This document shows, piece by piece, positions 32,724-39,746 of a DNA stretch of 41,841 nt. The stretch is taken from NCBI GenBank assembly GCA_019637225.1, contig JAHBWC010000072.1, positions 1 through 41,841 on the forward strand. The letters are read 5' to 3'. Source of the DNA: Labilithrix sp. Lineage in GTDB: Bacteria; Myxococcota_A; Polyangia; Polyangiales; Polyangiaceae. The notes below the pieces were generated by a model. It was not told the origin of the DNA, searched no databases, and saw only the letters and a list, made by a program, of their open reading frames with translations. How positions within the stretch are numbered: position 1 is the first letter of the stretch; each line of letters starts with the position of its first letter. Position numbers and translations under genes: made by a program.

Positions 32724-33637
32724 TGGCCCGCCGCACGCGCGCGGTCATCGGCCTCGCGGCGTTCACGTCGGCGCTCGCGGCGTGCAACGCGATCAGCGGT
32801 CTCGACGAGGACTATCAGCTCGCCGGCGGCCCGGCGGTGACCGACGACGCCGGCAACGAAGGCGGCGCGGACGGTCAGGGCGCCGACGGCGGGGGCGACG
32901 CTCCGAGCTCGACGGACGGCGCGCCGGACGGACGGGCCGATTCGGGCTCGGACGGCGGCCTCGACTGCGACTCCCCGCCGGCAGGGCCCTCGGGTTCGAC
33001 GCTGGTTCATTGCGACACCTTCGACGACCTGGGCAAGGTTGGACCGAGGTACGGCTGGACGCGGGACCAGAACACTTCGGGCGCTCCTGCCGTCGAGAGC
33101 GGCGGGTACGTCGCGCGCGGCCTTCGCGCGAACGTCACCACCGGCGGTACGCCGCCGTCCGAAGGGTGGGTGACGGCGCTCTGGCAGAGGATCCAGGGAG
33201 GCGTGGCGGACGGCCAGCAGCTCACGGTTCGCCTGCGGTTCAAGGCGGCGTCGGCGAACATCGGCTACTCGGTCATCGGCGCCATTCAGCTGAACAACCT
33301 CGACTACGGCCTCGCGCTCTACAGGAGCGCGCAGTGCCCGAACGGCCTCTCGTGCCTCGACGAGAACGACGGCAACGGCGGTCACCCCAACGCGAGCTTC
33401 GCCTCGGCGGTCGCCTTCACGCCGAACCGCTGGTACGCCGTCGAGATCAACGTGAAGCGCACGGGGACGGCGTTCTCCGGCAAGGTGGTCGTCGACGGCG
33501 CGACGGTGCACGAGGGCGCGAACGTGCTGCCGACGGGGACCGCGCCGCAGGTCGAGGTCGGCGTCGGCGCGTTCTTCTCGGCGAACAACGGCAGCGCCGA
33601 CGTCGTCGTCGACGACGTCCTCGTCTGGCGTCACTGA
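32723..33637 (+). CDS. Lipoprotein with LamG/concanavalin-like beta domain
   Basis: 304 residues. Its ATG overlaps the preceding TGA (TGATG). The signal peptide ends SALAAC, a good lipobox, with Cys21 lipidated. Residues 30-85 are an Asp/Gly/Ala/Ser-rich linker of the kind common in myxobacterial lipoproteins. The folded part, from about 95, is all beta (VHCDTFDDLG, WTRDQNTSG, LTVRLRFKAASANIGYSVIG, NRWYAVEINVKR, KVVVDGATVHEG, VEVGVGAFFSANNGSADVVV), the pattern of a LamG/concanavalin A-like jelly roll that often binds sugars. No catalytic residues recognised. It closes kinase module B; module A has no such gene. Ligand and role unknown. Confidence 0.8.
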   Translation: MARRTRAVIGLAAFTSALAACNAISGLDEDYQLAGGPAVTDDAGNEGGADGQGADGGGDAPSSTDGAPDGRADSGSDGGLDCDSPPAGPSGSTLVHCDTFDDLGKVGPRYGWTRDQNTSGAPAVESGGYVARGLRANVTTGGTPPSEGWVTALWQRIQGGVADGQQLTVRLRFKAASANIGYSVIGAIQLNNLDYGLALYRSAQCPNGLSCLDENDGNGGHPNASFASAVAFTPNRWYAVEINVKRTGTAFSGKVVVDGATVHEGANVLPTGTAPQVEVGVGAFFSANNGSADVVVDDVLVWRH

Positions 33638-33689
33638 CCGCAGCTGCCCGCAGCTGCCGCGCCCGCGAGCGGCGCCGCCCGCGTCGCGC

Positions 33690-34265
33690 TCAGGAGCCGT
33701 GCTTCGCGACGAGCGCCTTGGCGCGCTCGACGAACGCCGCCATGTGGAAGCGCTCGAAGTCGGCCCACGTGGTGAGCGAGCGCGTGTCCTCGACGCGGTC
33801 GAGGAACACCTTGCCGTCGAGGTGGTCGACCTCGTGCTGGAAGGTCCCCGCGGTGAGGCCCTTCACGTCGAGCTCGAGATCGTTGCCGTGGCGATCCCAG
33901 GCCTGGACGCGGACGCCGGTGAAGCGCCGCACCTCGCCGCGCAGGTTCGGCACGCTCAGGCAGCCCTCGTAGTTGAGGAAGGTCTCGTCGGTCGTCGGCG
34001 TGACGACCGGGTTGACGAGGATCGTGAGCGGGTAGTTCGGCTTGTACGGGTAGCGGGGGTTCTTGTTGACCTCGATCGCGGTGATCCGGACCGGCTCGTA
34101 GATCTGGTTGGCGGCGAGGCCCGCCCCCGCGGCGTCGCGCATCGTCTCGACGAGGTCGTCGATGAAGCGCTGGACCGTCTCGGACCGGAGCTCGTCCTTG
34201 GTCAAGACGCGCGTGACCTCGCGGAGGACGGGGTGCCCGACGGTCGCGATCTTGCGGATGGCCAT
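33690..34265 (-). CDS. def: Peptide deformylase
   Basis: 191 residues. Removes the N-formyl group from nascent proteins, with Fe2+ or a similar metal. All three family motifs are present: GAGLAANQ (47-54; the usual pattern is GxGxAAxQ), EGCLS with metal ligand Cys102, and QHEVDHLDG with ligands His144 and His148 and catalytic Glu145. An insertion near 66-80 (NKNPRYPYKPNYPL) lengthens one loop. No signal peptide. ATG 34265 follows no obvious Shine-Dalgarno. fmt (formyltransferase), its frequent neighbour, is not adjacent. The gene is divergent from nuoA with 206 bp between starts, and convergent with the lipoprotein upstream. Confidence 0.95.
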   Translation of the reverse strand: MAIRKIATVGHPVLREVTRVLTKDELRSETVQRFIDDLVETMRDAAGAGLAANQIYEPVRITAIEVNKNPRYPYKPNYPLTILVNPVVTPTTDETFLNYEGCLSVPNLRGEVRRFTGVRVQAWDRHGNDLELDVKGLTAGTFQHEVDHLDGKVFLDRVEDTRSLTTWADFERFHMAAFVERAKALVAKHGS

Positions 34266-34359
34266 GCCGGTCTCTACCTCACCGCCGGACCCGGCGCCGC
34301 CGCCAATCGCGCCGTCTCCGGCCCGCAGCCCGGAAACCCGCGCAGAATCAAAGGTGTCG

Positions 34360-34389
34360 TTGACTTCCGGCCGGGGTCGGCACTACAAA
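34360..34389 (+). promoter_or_regulatory. Candidate sigma-70-type promoter of nuoABCD
   Basis: TTGACT (34360-34365, five of six consensus bases) and TACAAA (34384-34389, four of six) are separated by 18 bp, in an otherwise G+C-rich stretch. Transcription would start near 34396, giving a leader of about 75 nt before nuoA that includes a perfect hairpin. By-eye prediction, but the best promoter in the window. Confidence 0.55.
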
Positions 34390-34400
34390 TCGGCGACGCT

Positions 34401-34424
34401 CGCTCCGGGAACTGACCCGGAGCG
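34401..34424 (+). promoter_or_regulatory. Leader hairpin before nuoA, 9-bp perfect stem
   Basis: CGCTCCGGG (34401-34409) pairs exactly with CCCGGAGCG (34416-34424) around a 6-nt loop (AACTGA). It lies just after the predicted transcription start and 47 nt before the nuoA ATG. No T run follows, so it is not a standard terminator. It could stabilise the nuo transcript 5' end or serve as a DNA operator dyad. Confidence 0.5.
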
Positions 34425-34471
34425 CTGTCGTTCCTCTCCCCGAGAGCCTCAGAGCTAGCCGAAGGACACCG

Positions 34472-34834
34472 ATGATCGGGACCTACTTGCCGATGTTCTT
34501 GATGATCGCCGTGGCGGTCATCCTCGCGGTGCTCTTCTTCACCGGCGCCAGCTTCCTCGGCGGGAAGCTGAACAAGACGCCCGAGAAGATGAAGCCGTTC
34601 GAGTGCGGCTCCGAGAGCTCCGGCGGCAATCACCTCAAGCTGTCGGTCAAGTTCTACCTGACCGCGATCCTCTTCGTCGTCTTCGACATCGAGGCCGTCT
34701 TCATCTACCCGTGGGCCGTCCAGTTCAAGAGCCTCGGGTGGATCGGCCTCGCGTCGATGTTCGGCTTCCTGTCCGTCGTCGTCGTGGCGCTCGTTTACGT
34801 CGTGAAGAAGGGTGCGCTCGAATGGGAGAACTGA
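34472..34834 (+). CDS. nuoA: NADH-quinone oxidoreductase subunit A
   Basis: 120 residues. Small membrane subunit of respiratory complex I, linking the peripheral and membrane arms. Three membrane segments are visible (about 5-28, 58-80, 88-110). The family signature is present: KMKPFECGSES with the conserved Cys45 of the switch loop, and FYLTAILFVVFDIEAVFIYPW with the Asp-Ile-Glu of the second helix. ATG 34472 follows AAGGAC at about 6 nt. First gene of nuoABCD; its end overlaps nuoB by 13 bp. Confidence 0.95.
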   Translation: MIGTYLPMFLMIAVAVILAVLFFTGASFLGGKLNKTPEKMKPFECGSESSGGNHLKLSVKFYLTAILFVVFDIEAVFIYPWAVQFKSLGWIGLASMFGFLSVVVVALVYVVKKGALEWEN

Positions 34835-35409
34835 AGCAAGTCACGCTCGAGGGCGGCGCGAGCGGTAGCTCGGGCTTCGCCACGACCAAGCTCGACGCGC
34901 TCCTCGCGTGGGCGCGGAAGTGGTCGCTCTTCAAGTACCCGTTCGTCACGGCGTGCTGCGGGATGGAGTTCATGGCCCTCACGAGCCCGCGCTTCGACGG
35001 CTCGGCGCGCTTCGGCGCGGAGGCCCCGCGCTTCTCGCCGCGCCAGAGCGATCTGCTCTGGGTCGTCGGGACGATCTCGCAGCGCCAGGCCCCGGTCCTC
35101 CGCCGCATCTACGAGCAGATGATGGAGCCCAAGTGGGTCCTCGCGTTCGGCACGTGCGCGAGCTGCGGCGGCTTCTACGACAACTACACGACCGTGCCGG
35201 GCATCGACAAAATCATCCCGTGCGACGTCTACGTCCCGGGCTGCCCGCCGCGCCCCGAGGCCGTCCTCGACGGGCTCATGCTGCTGCAGGACAAGATCGT
35301 GAACAACGCGAGCGGCGACCGCCGGCCGGGCATCGTCAAGCCGCGCGAAGACCCCGTTCGCGACCTCATCCAGCTCCGGAAGAAGCCCTCGCGCGAGGGG
35401 GAGGCCTGA
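34822..35409 (+). CDS. nuoB: NADH-quinone oxidoreductase subunit B
   Basis: 195 residues. Carries the terminal iron-sulfur cluster N2 of complex I, which reduces quinone. Cluster ligands are the tandem Cys45-Cys46 (TACCGMEF), Cys112 (GTCASCGG) and Cys141 (VPGCPPRPE). FSPRQSDLLWVVGTIS is also diagnostic. ATG 34822 starts inside the end of nuoA; a longer frame is open upstream but is antisense-free overlap with nuoA only. Cytoplasmic peripheral-arm protein. The N-terminal 20 residues are a Gly/Ser-rich extension. nuoC follows after 1 nt. Confidence 0.96.
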   Translation: MGELKQVTLEGGASGSSGFATTKLDALLAWARKWSLFKYPFVTACCGMEFMALTSPRFDGSARFGAEAPRFSPRQSDLLWVVGTISQRQAPVLRRIYEQMMEPKWVLAFGTCASCGGFYDNYTTVPGIDKIIPCDVYVPGCPPRPEAVLDGLMLLQDKIVNNASGDRRPGIVKPREDPVRDLIQLRKKPSREGEA

Positions 35410-35410
35410 C

Positions 35411-36001
35411 ATGAGCGTTCGCGTGCTCGAAGCGCTGAAGGCGAAGTTCGGCGACGCCGTCCTCGAGACTCACTCGGACTTCGGCGACGACACCGCCGTC
35501 GTCACGCCGGGGAAGTGGAAGGAGATCTGCCGCTTCCTCCGCGACGATCCGTCGATGGCGTTCGACATGAGCGTCGACCTCTGCGGCGTCGACTACCCCG
35601 ATCGCGATCCGCGGTTCGAGGTCGTCCTCCACCTCTACTCGGTCGGCAAGCGGCACCGCCTGCGCCTCAAGTCCCGCGTCGGCGACGCCGAGGGCGACGG
35701 CGCCGAGATCGACACGGTCGCCGACATCTGGATCGGCGTGAACTGGTACGAGCGCGAGACGTACGATCTCATGGGGATCAGCTTCAAGGGTCACCCCGAC
35801 CTCCGCCGCATCCTCATGTACCCGGAGTTCGAGGGTCACCCGCTCCGCAAGGACTACCCGGCGAACAAGACGCAGCCGCTCGTCCCGTACCGGACGGAGG
35901 AAGAGGCGGGTCTGACGCTCGAGAAGCAAGCGCCCTTCGGCGCCGACGAGGGCATGCCCTTCGGCCGGCGCGCGTGGGGAAGTGACCGAGGAGAGAGCTG
36001 A
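35411..36001 (+). CDS. nuoC: NADH-quinone oxidoreductase subunit C
   Basis: 196 residues, the 30-kDa peripheral-arm subunit of complex I. Family signature around ERETYDLMGI, followed by GHPDLRRILM and EGHPLRKDYP. It is a separate gene, not the nuoCD fusion found in E. coli. The last 30 residues (from about 165) are a charged extension past the conserved KDYP end. ATG 35411 lies 1 nt after the nuoB stop, and its own stop overlaps the nuoD ATG (TGATG), so nuoA-D form one tightly coupled operon. Confidence 0.95.
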   Translation: MSVRVLEALKAKFGDAVLETHSDFGDDTAVVTPGKWKEICRFLRDDPSMAFDMSVDLCGVDYPDRDPRFEVVLHLYSVGKRHRLRLKSRVGDAEGDGAEIDTVADIWIGVNWYERETYDLMGISFKGHPDLRRILMYPEFEGHPLRKDYPANKTQPLVPYRTEEEAGLTLEKQAPFGADEGMPFGRRAWGSDRGES

Positions 36002-37215
36002 TGGAGCCGATCGATCTCGATCTCGACGAAAACGAGCTCGAGCTCCCGTCGGAGCCGATGCACCTCAACATGGGGCCGTCGCACCCCGCGATGCACGGCA
36101 CCGTCCGCATCGTCCTCGAGCTGTCCGGCGAGACGATCGTGAAGAGCGACGTCCAAATCGGGTACCTGCACCGCGGCTTCGAGAAGATGTGCGAGCGCGG
36201 GACCTGGACGCAGGTGTTCCCGTACGTCGATCGCCTGAACTACGTCTCGCCGATGCTGAACAACGTGGGCTACGCGCTCGCGGTCGAGAAGCTCTGCGAC
36301 ATCCAGGTACCCGACCGCTGCCAGTGGTACCGCATGATCCTCGGCGAGCTCGCTCGCATCTCGGATCACCTGACGTGCAACGGCGCGATGGCCATGGAGC
36401 TCGGCGCCTTCACGCCGTTCCTCTGGTACATCAAGGCGCGCGAGATGGTCTGGGACATCCTCGAAGAGGAGACCGGCGCTCGCCTCACGCACTCGTTCGG
36501 CCGCATCGGCGGCATGGCGAGCCCGCCCACGCCGGCGCTGAAGGAGATGTGCCGCGAAGCCATCCCCGCGATCTTGAAGATCGTCGAGGAAGGCGAGGGG
36601 ATGCTCCTCAAGAACCGCATCTTCATCGATCGGCTCGAGAACATCGGCAAGATCACCGGACCCGAGGCGATCGCGCTCTCGTGGACGGGCCCGTGCCTCC
36701 GCTCGACCGGCGTGGCGTACGACGTCCGCAAGGCGCACCCGTACCTCAAGTACGACGAGGTCGACTTCGACGTGCCGGTCGGCACGCGCGGCGACAACAT
36801 GGACCGCTTCCTCGTTCGCCTCGGCGAGCTTCGTCAGAGCTGCAAGATCATCCTGCAGTGCTGCGAGCGCATGGCCGACGACGGTCCGGTGAACGTCGAC
36901 GATCCGCGCGTCATCCTCCCGCCGAAGGAGGACGTCTACACGACGATCGAAGCGACCATCCAGCACTTCAAGCTGGTGATGGAGGGCGCGAAGGTCCCGA
37001 AGGGCGAGGTCTACTCGTACACCGAAGGCGGCAACGGCGAGCTCGGCTTCTACCTCGTCTCGGACGGCACCGGCACGCCTCACCGCGTCCGCATCCGCCC
37101 GCCGTGCTTCCCGATCACGCAGGGGCTCTCGGATCTCATCAACGGCGCCATGCTGAGCGACATCGTTCCGACGTTCGGATCGCTCAACATGATCGGCGGC
37201 GAGTGCGATCACTGA
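36001..37215 (+). CDS. nuoD: NADH-quinone oxidoreductase subunit D
   Basis: 404 residues, the 49-kDa subunit that forms the quinone pocket together with NuoB. Hallmarks: NMGPSHPAMHGTVRIVLEL (the quinone-site His loop), IGYLHRGFEKM, PYVDRLNY, and RIGGMASPP. It is related to the large subunit of NiFe hydrogenases but lacks the nickel cysteines. The C-terminus reads GGECDH, where many homologues have GEVDR; the final Cys and His are a small deviation worth noting. Start overlaps the nuoC stop. It is the last gene before a convergent MATE transporter; nuoE and nuoF do not follow. Confidence 0.96.
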   Translation: MEPIDLDLDENELELPSEPMHLNMGPSHPAMHGTVRIVLELSGETIVKSDVQIGYLHRGFEKMCERGTWTQVFPYVDRLNYVSPMLNNVGYALAVEKLCDIQVPDRCQWYRMILGELARISDHLTCNGAMAMELGAFTPFLWYIKAREMVWDILEEETGARLTHSFGRIGGMASPPTPALKEMCREAIPAILKIVEEGEGMLLKNRIFIDRLENIGKITGPEAIALSWTGPCLRSTGVAYDVRKAHPYLKYDEVDFDVPVGTRGDNMDRFLVRLGELRQSCKIILQCCERMADDGPVNVDDPRVILPPKEDVYTTIEATIQHFKLVMEGAKVPKGEVYSYTEGGNGELGFYLVSDGTGTPHRVRIRPPCFPITQGLSDLINGAMLSDIVPTFGSLNMIGGECDH

Positions 37216-37290
37216 CGGCTCCGGCGCGCTGAGCCTTCGCGCGTCGTTCGTCGACGCGCGAGGTCTCTGGTCCTCCCGCGCCGCCGCTGC

Positions 37291-37398
37291 ACGCGGCTCT
37301 CGTCGCTCGGCCGCTAGACGCGGCTCTCGTCGCTCGGCCGCTAGACGCGGCTCTCGTCGCTCGGCCGCTAGACGCGGCTCTCGTCGCTCGGCCGCTAG
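37291..37398. repeat. Four-copy 27-bp tandem repeat at the 3' end of the MATE gene
   Basis: Four identical 27-bp units start at 37291, 37318, 37345 and 37372; a partial fifth (about 8 bp) continues into the coding region. Each unit holds the palindrome CGGCCG followed by CTAG. On the minus strand every unit carries a TAG in the MATE reading frame, the one at 37397-37395 being the gene's stop. There are no spacers, so it is not a CRISPR. It lies between the convergent nuoD and MATE genes. Confidence 0.9.
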
Positions 37399-38810
37399 AC
37401 GCGGCCGAGGGGTCCCTTCGAGACGACGACGAAGCGCCGGAGGAGCAGCGCCGCGACGAGCGTGAGCCCCACGAGGAGGCCCACCCACAGGCCCTGCGCG
37501 CCGAGGCCCACGCGGAAGCCGAGCCAGAGGGCGAGCGGCAGACCGACGAGCCAGTGCGCGCCGACGTTCGCCACGAACGCGAAGCGGACGTCGCCGGCGC
37601 CGCGGAGCGCACCCGCGGCCACGCCCTGGATGCCGTCGAAGAGCTGGAACGCCGACGCGATGACGAGAAGGTCCGCGCCGAGCTCGATGACGGCGCTGTC
37701 CTCGGCGAAAACCGCGACGAGAGGGCGGCGCGCGACGAGGAACACGAGCGCCGACGCCGACATGAACGCCGCGCCGAGGCCGATGCCGACGAGGCCCGAC
37801 CGCCGCGGCGAGCGCCCTTCGCCGATCGCGTGACCGACGCGCACGGCCGTGGCGCCCGCGATCCCGAGCGCACCCATGAACGTGAAGCTCGCGAGGCCCA
37901 TCGCGATCTGATGGGCCGCGACCGCCACGGTGCCGACCCTCCCCGCGAGCACGGCGACGAGCGAGAACACGCCGATCTCCGCGAGCAGCTGGAGGCCGAT
38001 GGGCGTGCCGAGACGGAGCACCTTCCTCGTCGGCAGCGCTCGGAGCGGCCCGATCGCGCGACCTCCGCGCGGCCGCGCCCGCCACGCCGCGACCAGCACC
38101 CACGCGGCGAGGACGAACGTGGAGATGGAGCTCGCGACGCCGGCGCCGAACGCGCCGAGGCGAGGGAACCCGAGCGGCGGTAGACCGACCGCGACGAGCG
38201 AGTCGTCACCGCGCACGAGCAGGTTGCAGACGACGAAGTTCACGACGTTCGCCGCGACGGACGCGGCGAGCGGCGCGGTCGCTCGGCCTCCGGCCTGGAG
38301 GAACGACTTCGTCGCGAGGAAGACGGTGAACGCGAGCATCCCCGGCAGCTGCGGGACGAGGAACGCGCGCGCCGGCCCGACGAGCGACGGGTCGATCCCG
38401 ATCGGCACGAGCAGCCAGGTCGCTCCGACGGCAAGCGCCGACGTGGGAAGCCAGACGAGGAGGCAGCCGACGAGCGCGCCGAGGAAGGCCCGCCAGGCGT
38501 CCTCCTCCTCGCCGGCGCCCACCGCTTGCGCCGCGAGTGGCTCGACGGCGGCGGCCACGCCGATCCCGAACGCGACGGACGCGAAGTTGATCGACCGACC
38601 GATCGAGGCTCCGCCGAGCTCGGCGGCCGATGCGTGGCCGAGGACGGCGACGTCGACGAGGCCGATCGCGGTCAGGCCGAACTGCGCGAGCGCGAGCGGC
38701 GTGGCGAGCTTCGCGATCGTCGCGAGCTCGAGGCGAAGGGGCCCCCGCGGGCTGGTGGACGCCACAGACCCGACACCGTAGCCGCAGTCGGTCCCGCGCG
38801 TCTCGTGCAT
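37395..38810 (-). CDS. MATE-family multidrug/cation efflux transporter
   Basis: 471 residues with twelve hydrophobic segments in two similar halves, the MATE layout (DinF/NorM superfamily, also related to MOP flippases). Early motif: TPLALAQFGLTAIGLVDVAVLGH, matching the first helix pair of MATE proteins. The second half restarts at KVLRLGTPIGLQLLAEIGVF. Such proteins export drugs, dyes or metabolites using H+ or Na+. The first 25 residues before the first helix are polar, so an internal GTG start is possible. It is encoded opposite to and within the nuo gene set, breaking nuoD from nuoG. Its stop codon lies in the 27-bp tandem repeat. Confidence 0.9.
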   Translation of the reverse strand: MHETRGTDCGYGVGSVASTSPRGPLRLELATIAKLATPLALAQFGLTAIGLVDVAVLGHASAAELGGASIGRSINFASVAFGIGVAAAVEPLAAQAVGAGEEEDAWRAFLGALVGCLLVWLPTSALAVGATWLLVPIGIDPSLVGPARAFLVPQLPGMLAFTVFLATKSFLQAGGRATAPLAASVAANVVNFVVCNLLVRGDDSLVAVGLPPLGFPRLGAFGAGVASSISTFVLAAWVLVAAWRARPRGGRAIGPLRALPTRKVLRLGTPIGLQLLAEIGVFSLVAVLAGRVGTVAVAAHQIAMGLASFTFMGALGIAGATAVRVGHAIGEGRSPRRSGLVGIGLGAAFMSASALVFLVARRPLVAVFAEDSAVIELGADLLVIASAFQLFDGIQGVAAGALRGAGDVRFAFVANVGAHWLVGLPLALWLGFRVGLGAQGLWVGLLVGLTLVAALLLRRFVVVSKGPLGRV

Positions 38811-39004
38811 ATCATCGAAGTCGCTCGACTTTTTCGGTGTGGGCCCGGCGACGGGGTGGGAGAACGCCCGCGGGTCGTTCGGGGACGTCGCAGCGGCAGC
38901 GCTGCGATTTGGCTCCGCGCGCCTTGACGCGCGCCGCCAACGCGCGCCTTATCGAAGAGGGCGCGATCACAGCGGGTGATGCTCCGAACGTGGGGGGGGC
39001 CGCG

Positions 39005-39574
39005 ATGCCGAAGCCGCCGACCAACAAGACGAGGACGCAGCCGGGGCTCGGATCGAGCAACGGTCTCCCGCGCATGGACAGCGCGGAGATGAAGCGCGTG
39101 CGTGACACGTTCCGGGGCGAGGACGCCCCTGCCTCGACCCCCGCGCCCGAGTCGACCCCGGCGCCGAGGCGCGTTCGCGACAGCGTTCGCCGGGAGGAAG
39201 ACCCCGAGCCTGCCTCCGTGCCGCCGCGCTCCGACCGTCCGAGCGCCCGCAAGACGGCCTCGTGGGAGCCCGAAGCGACGACCGGCACGCGGCGCAAGGC
39301 CCGGAGCGCCCGTCCGCCGGTCACGGTCGACGACGTCGGCGCGGCCGCGGTGAAGCTCGCGCGTACGACCCGGCGCGAGAGCGCCCCCAAGCTGCTCGCG
39401 TCGCGCGCCCTCATCGCCAAAGCGCCGATCGACACCCGAGCCGCGTTCGTGCTGTCGCTCATCGACGGCCGGAACACGGTCGACGCCATCGTCGACATGT
39501 CCGGAATGCCCGAGGACGAGGTGAAGGCCATCCTCGACCGTCTCGCGCGGCTCGGGCTCATCGCGCTCCCCTGA
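39005..39574 (+). CDS. Small regulator-like protein with C-terminal helical domain
   Basis: 189 residues from ATG 39005, with a GGGG run about 7 nt upstream; the frame is open further upstream without protein-like sequence. The first 115 residues are disordered, rich in Pro, Arg, Ser and Thr. The C-terminal 60 residues are ordered: PIDTRAAFVLSLIDGRNTVD, AIVDMSGMPEDEVKAILDRL, ARLGLIALP. This looks like a winged-helix-like or PqqD-like small domain that recurs at the ends of myxobacterial regulatory proteins. It lies between the MATE gene and nuoG, 172 bp before the latter. Function unknown. Confidence 0.7.
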   Translation: MPKPPTNKTRTQPGLGSSNGLPRMDSAEMKRVRDTFRGEDAPASTPAPESTPAPRRVRDSVRREEDPEPASVPPRSDRPSARKTASWEPEATTGTRRKARSARPPVTVDDVGAAAVKLARTTRRESAPKLLASRALIAKAPIDTRAAFVLSLIDGRNTVDAIVDMSGMPEDEVKAILDRLARLGLIALP

Positions 39575-39639
39575 GCGCCGCGGCTCGGTCGTCGGACGGC
39601 TGAGGCGCCGAACGGCTCTGCCGGCGATCGCGCGCAAAT

Positions 39640-39671
39640 CTTTCGCTCGGGCGAAAGCGTGCTTCCAAGCA
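39640..39671. promoter_or_regulatory. Two adjacent dyads upstream of nuoG
   Basis: CTTTCGC (39640-39646) and GCGAAAG (39651-39657) form a perfect 7-bp dyad around TCGG. Directly after, TGCTT-CC-AAGCA (39660-39671) forms a second 5-bp dyad. They lie 75-107 bp before the nuoG start in the least G+C-rich part of this gap, where a promoter for nuoG-nuoH would be expected. They may be operator sites or RNA structures; no clear -35/-10 pair was found. Confidence 0.4.
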
Positions 39672-39746
39672 GCAGGGATTCGTCGTAAATCCCCGGCCAC
39701 GGGTGTGGTCCAGGCTCGCTTCGAGTCCGCTGCCCCGACGACGCTC

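Noticed and set aside
37291..37398. CRISPR array
   Set aside because: The units are directly adjacent and identical, with no spacers between them.
37291..37400. Coding repeat (frames giving AAERREPRL-type repeats on the minus strand)
   Set aside because: It occurs only in a frame that is antisense to or out of phase with nuo genes; in the MATE frame each unit holds a stop.
37216..39004. Degraded nuoE or nuoF between nuoD and nuoG
   Set aside because: The whole stretch is a complete MATE gene plus short gaps; no flavin- or NADH-binding motifs or thioredoxin-like cluster motif were seen in any frame.
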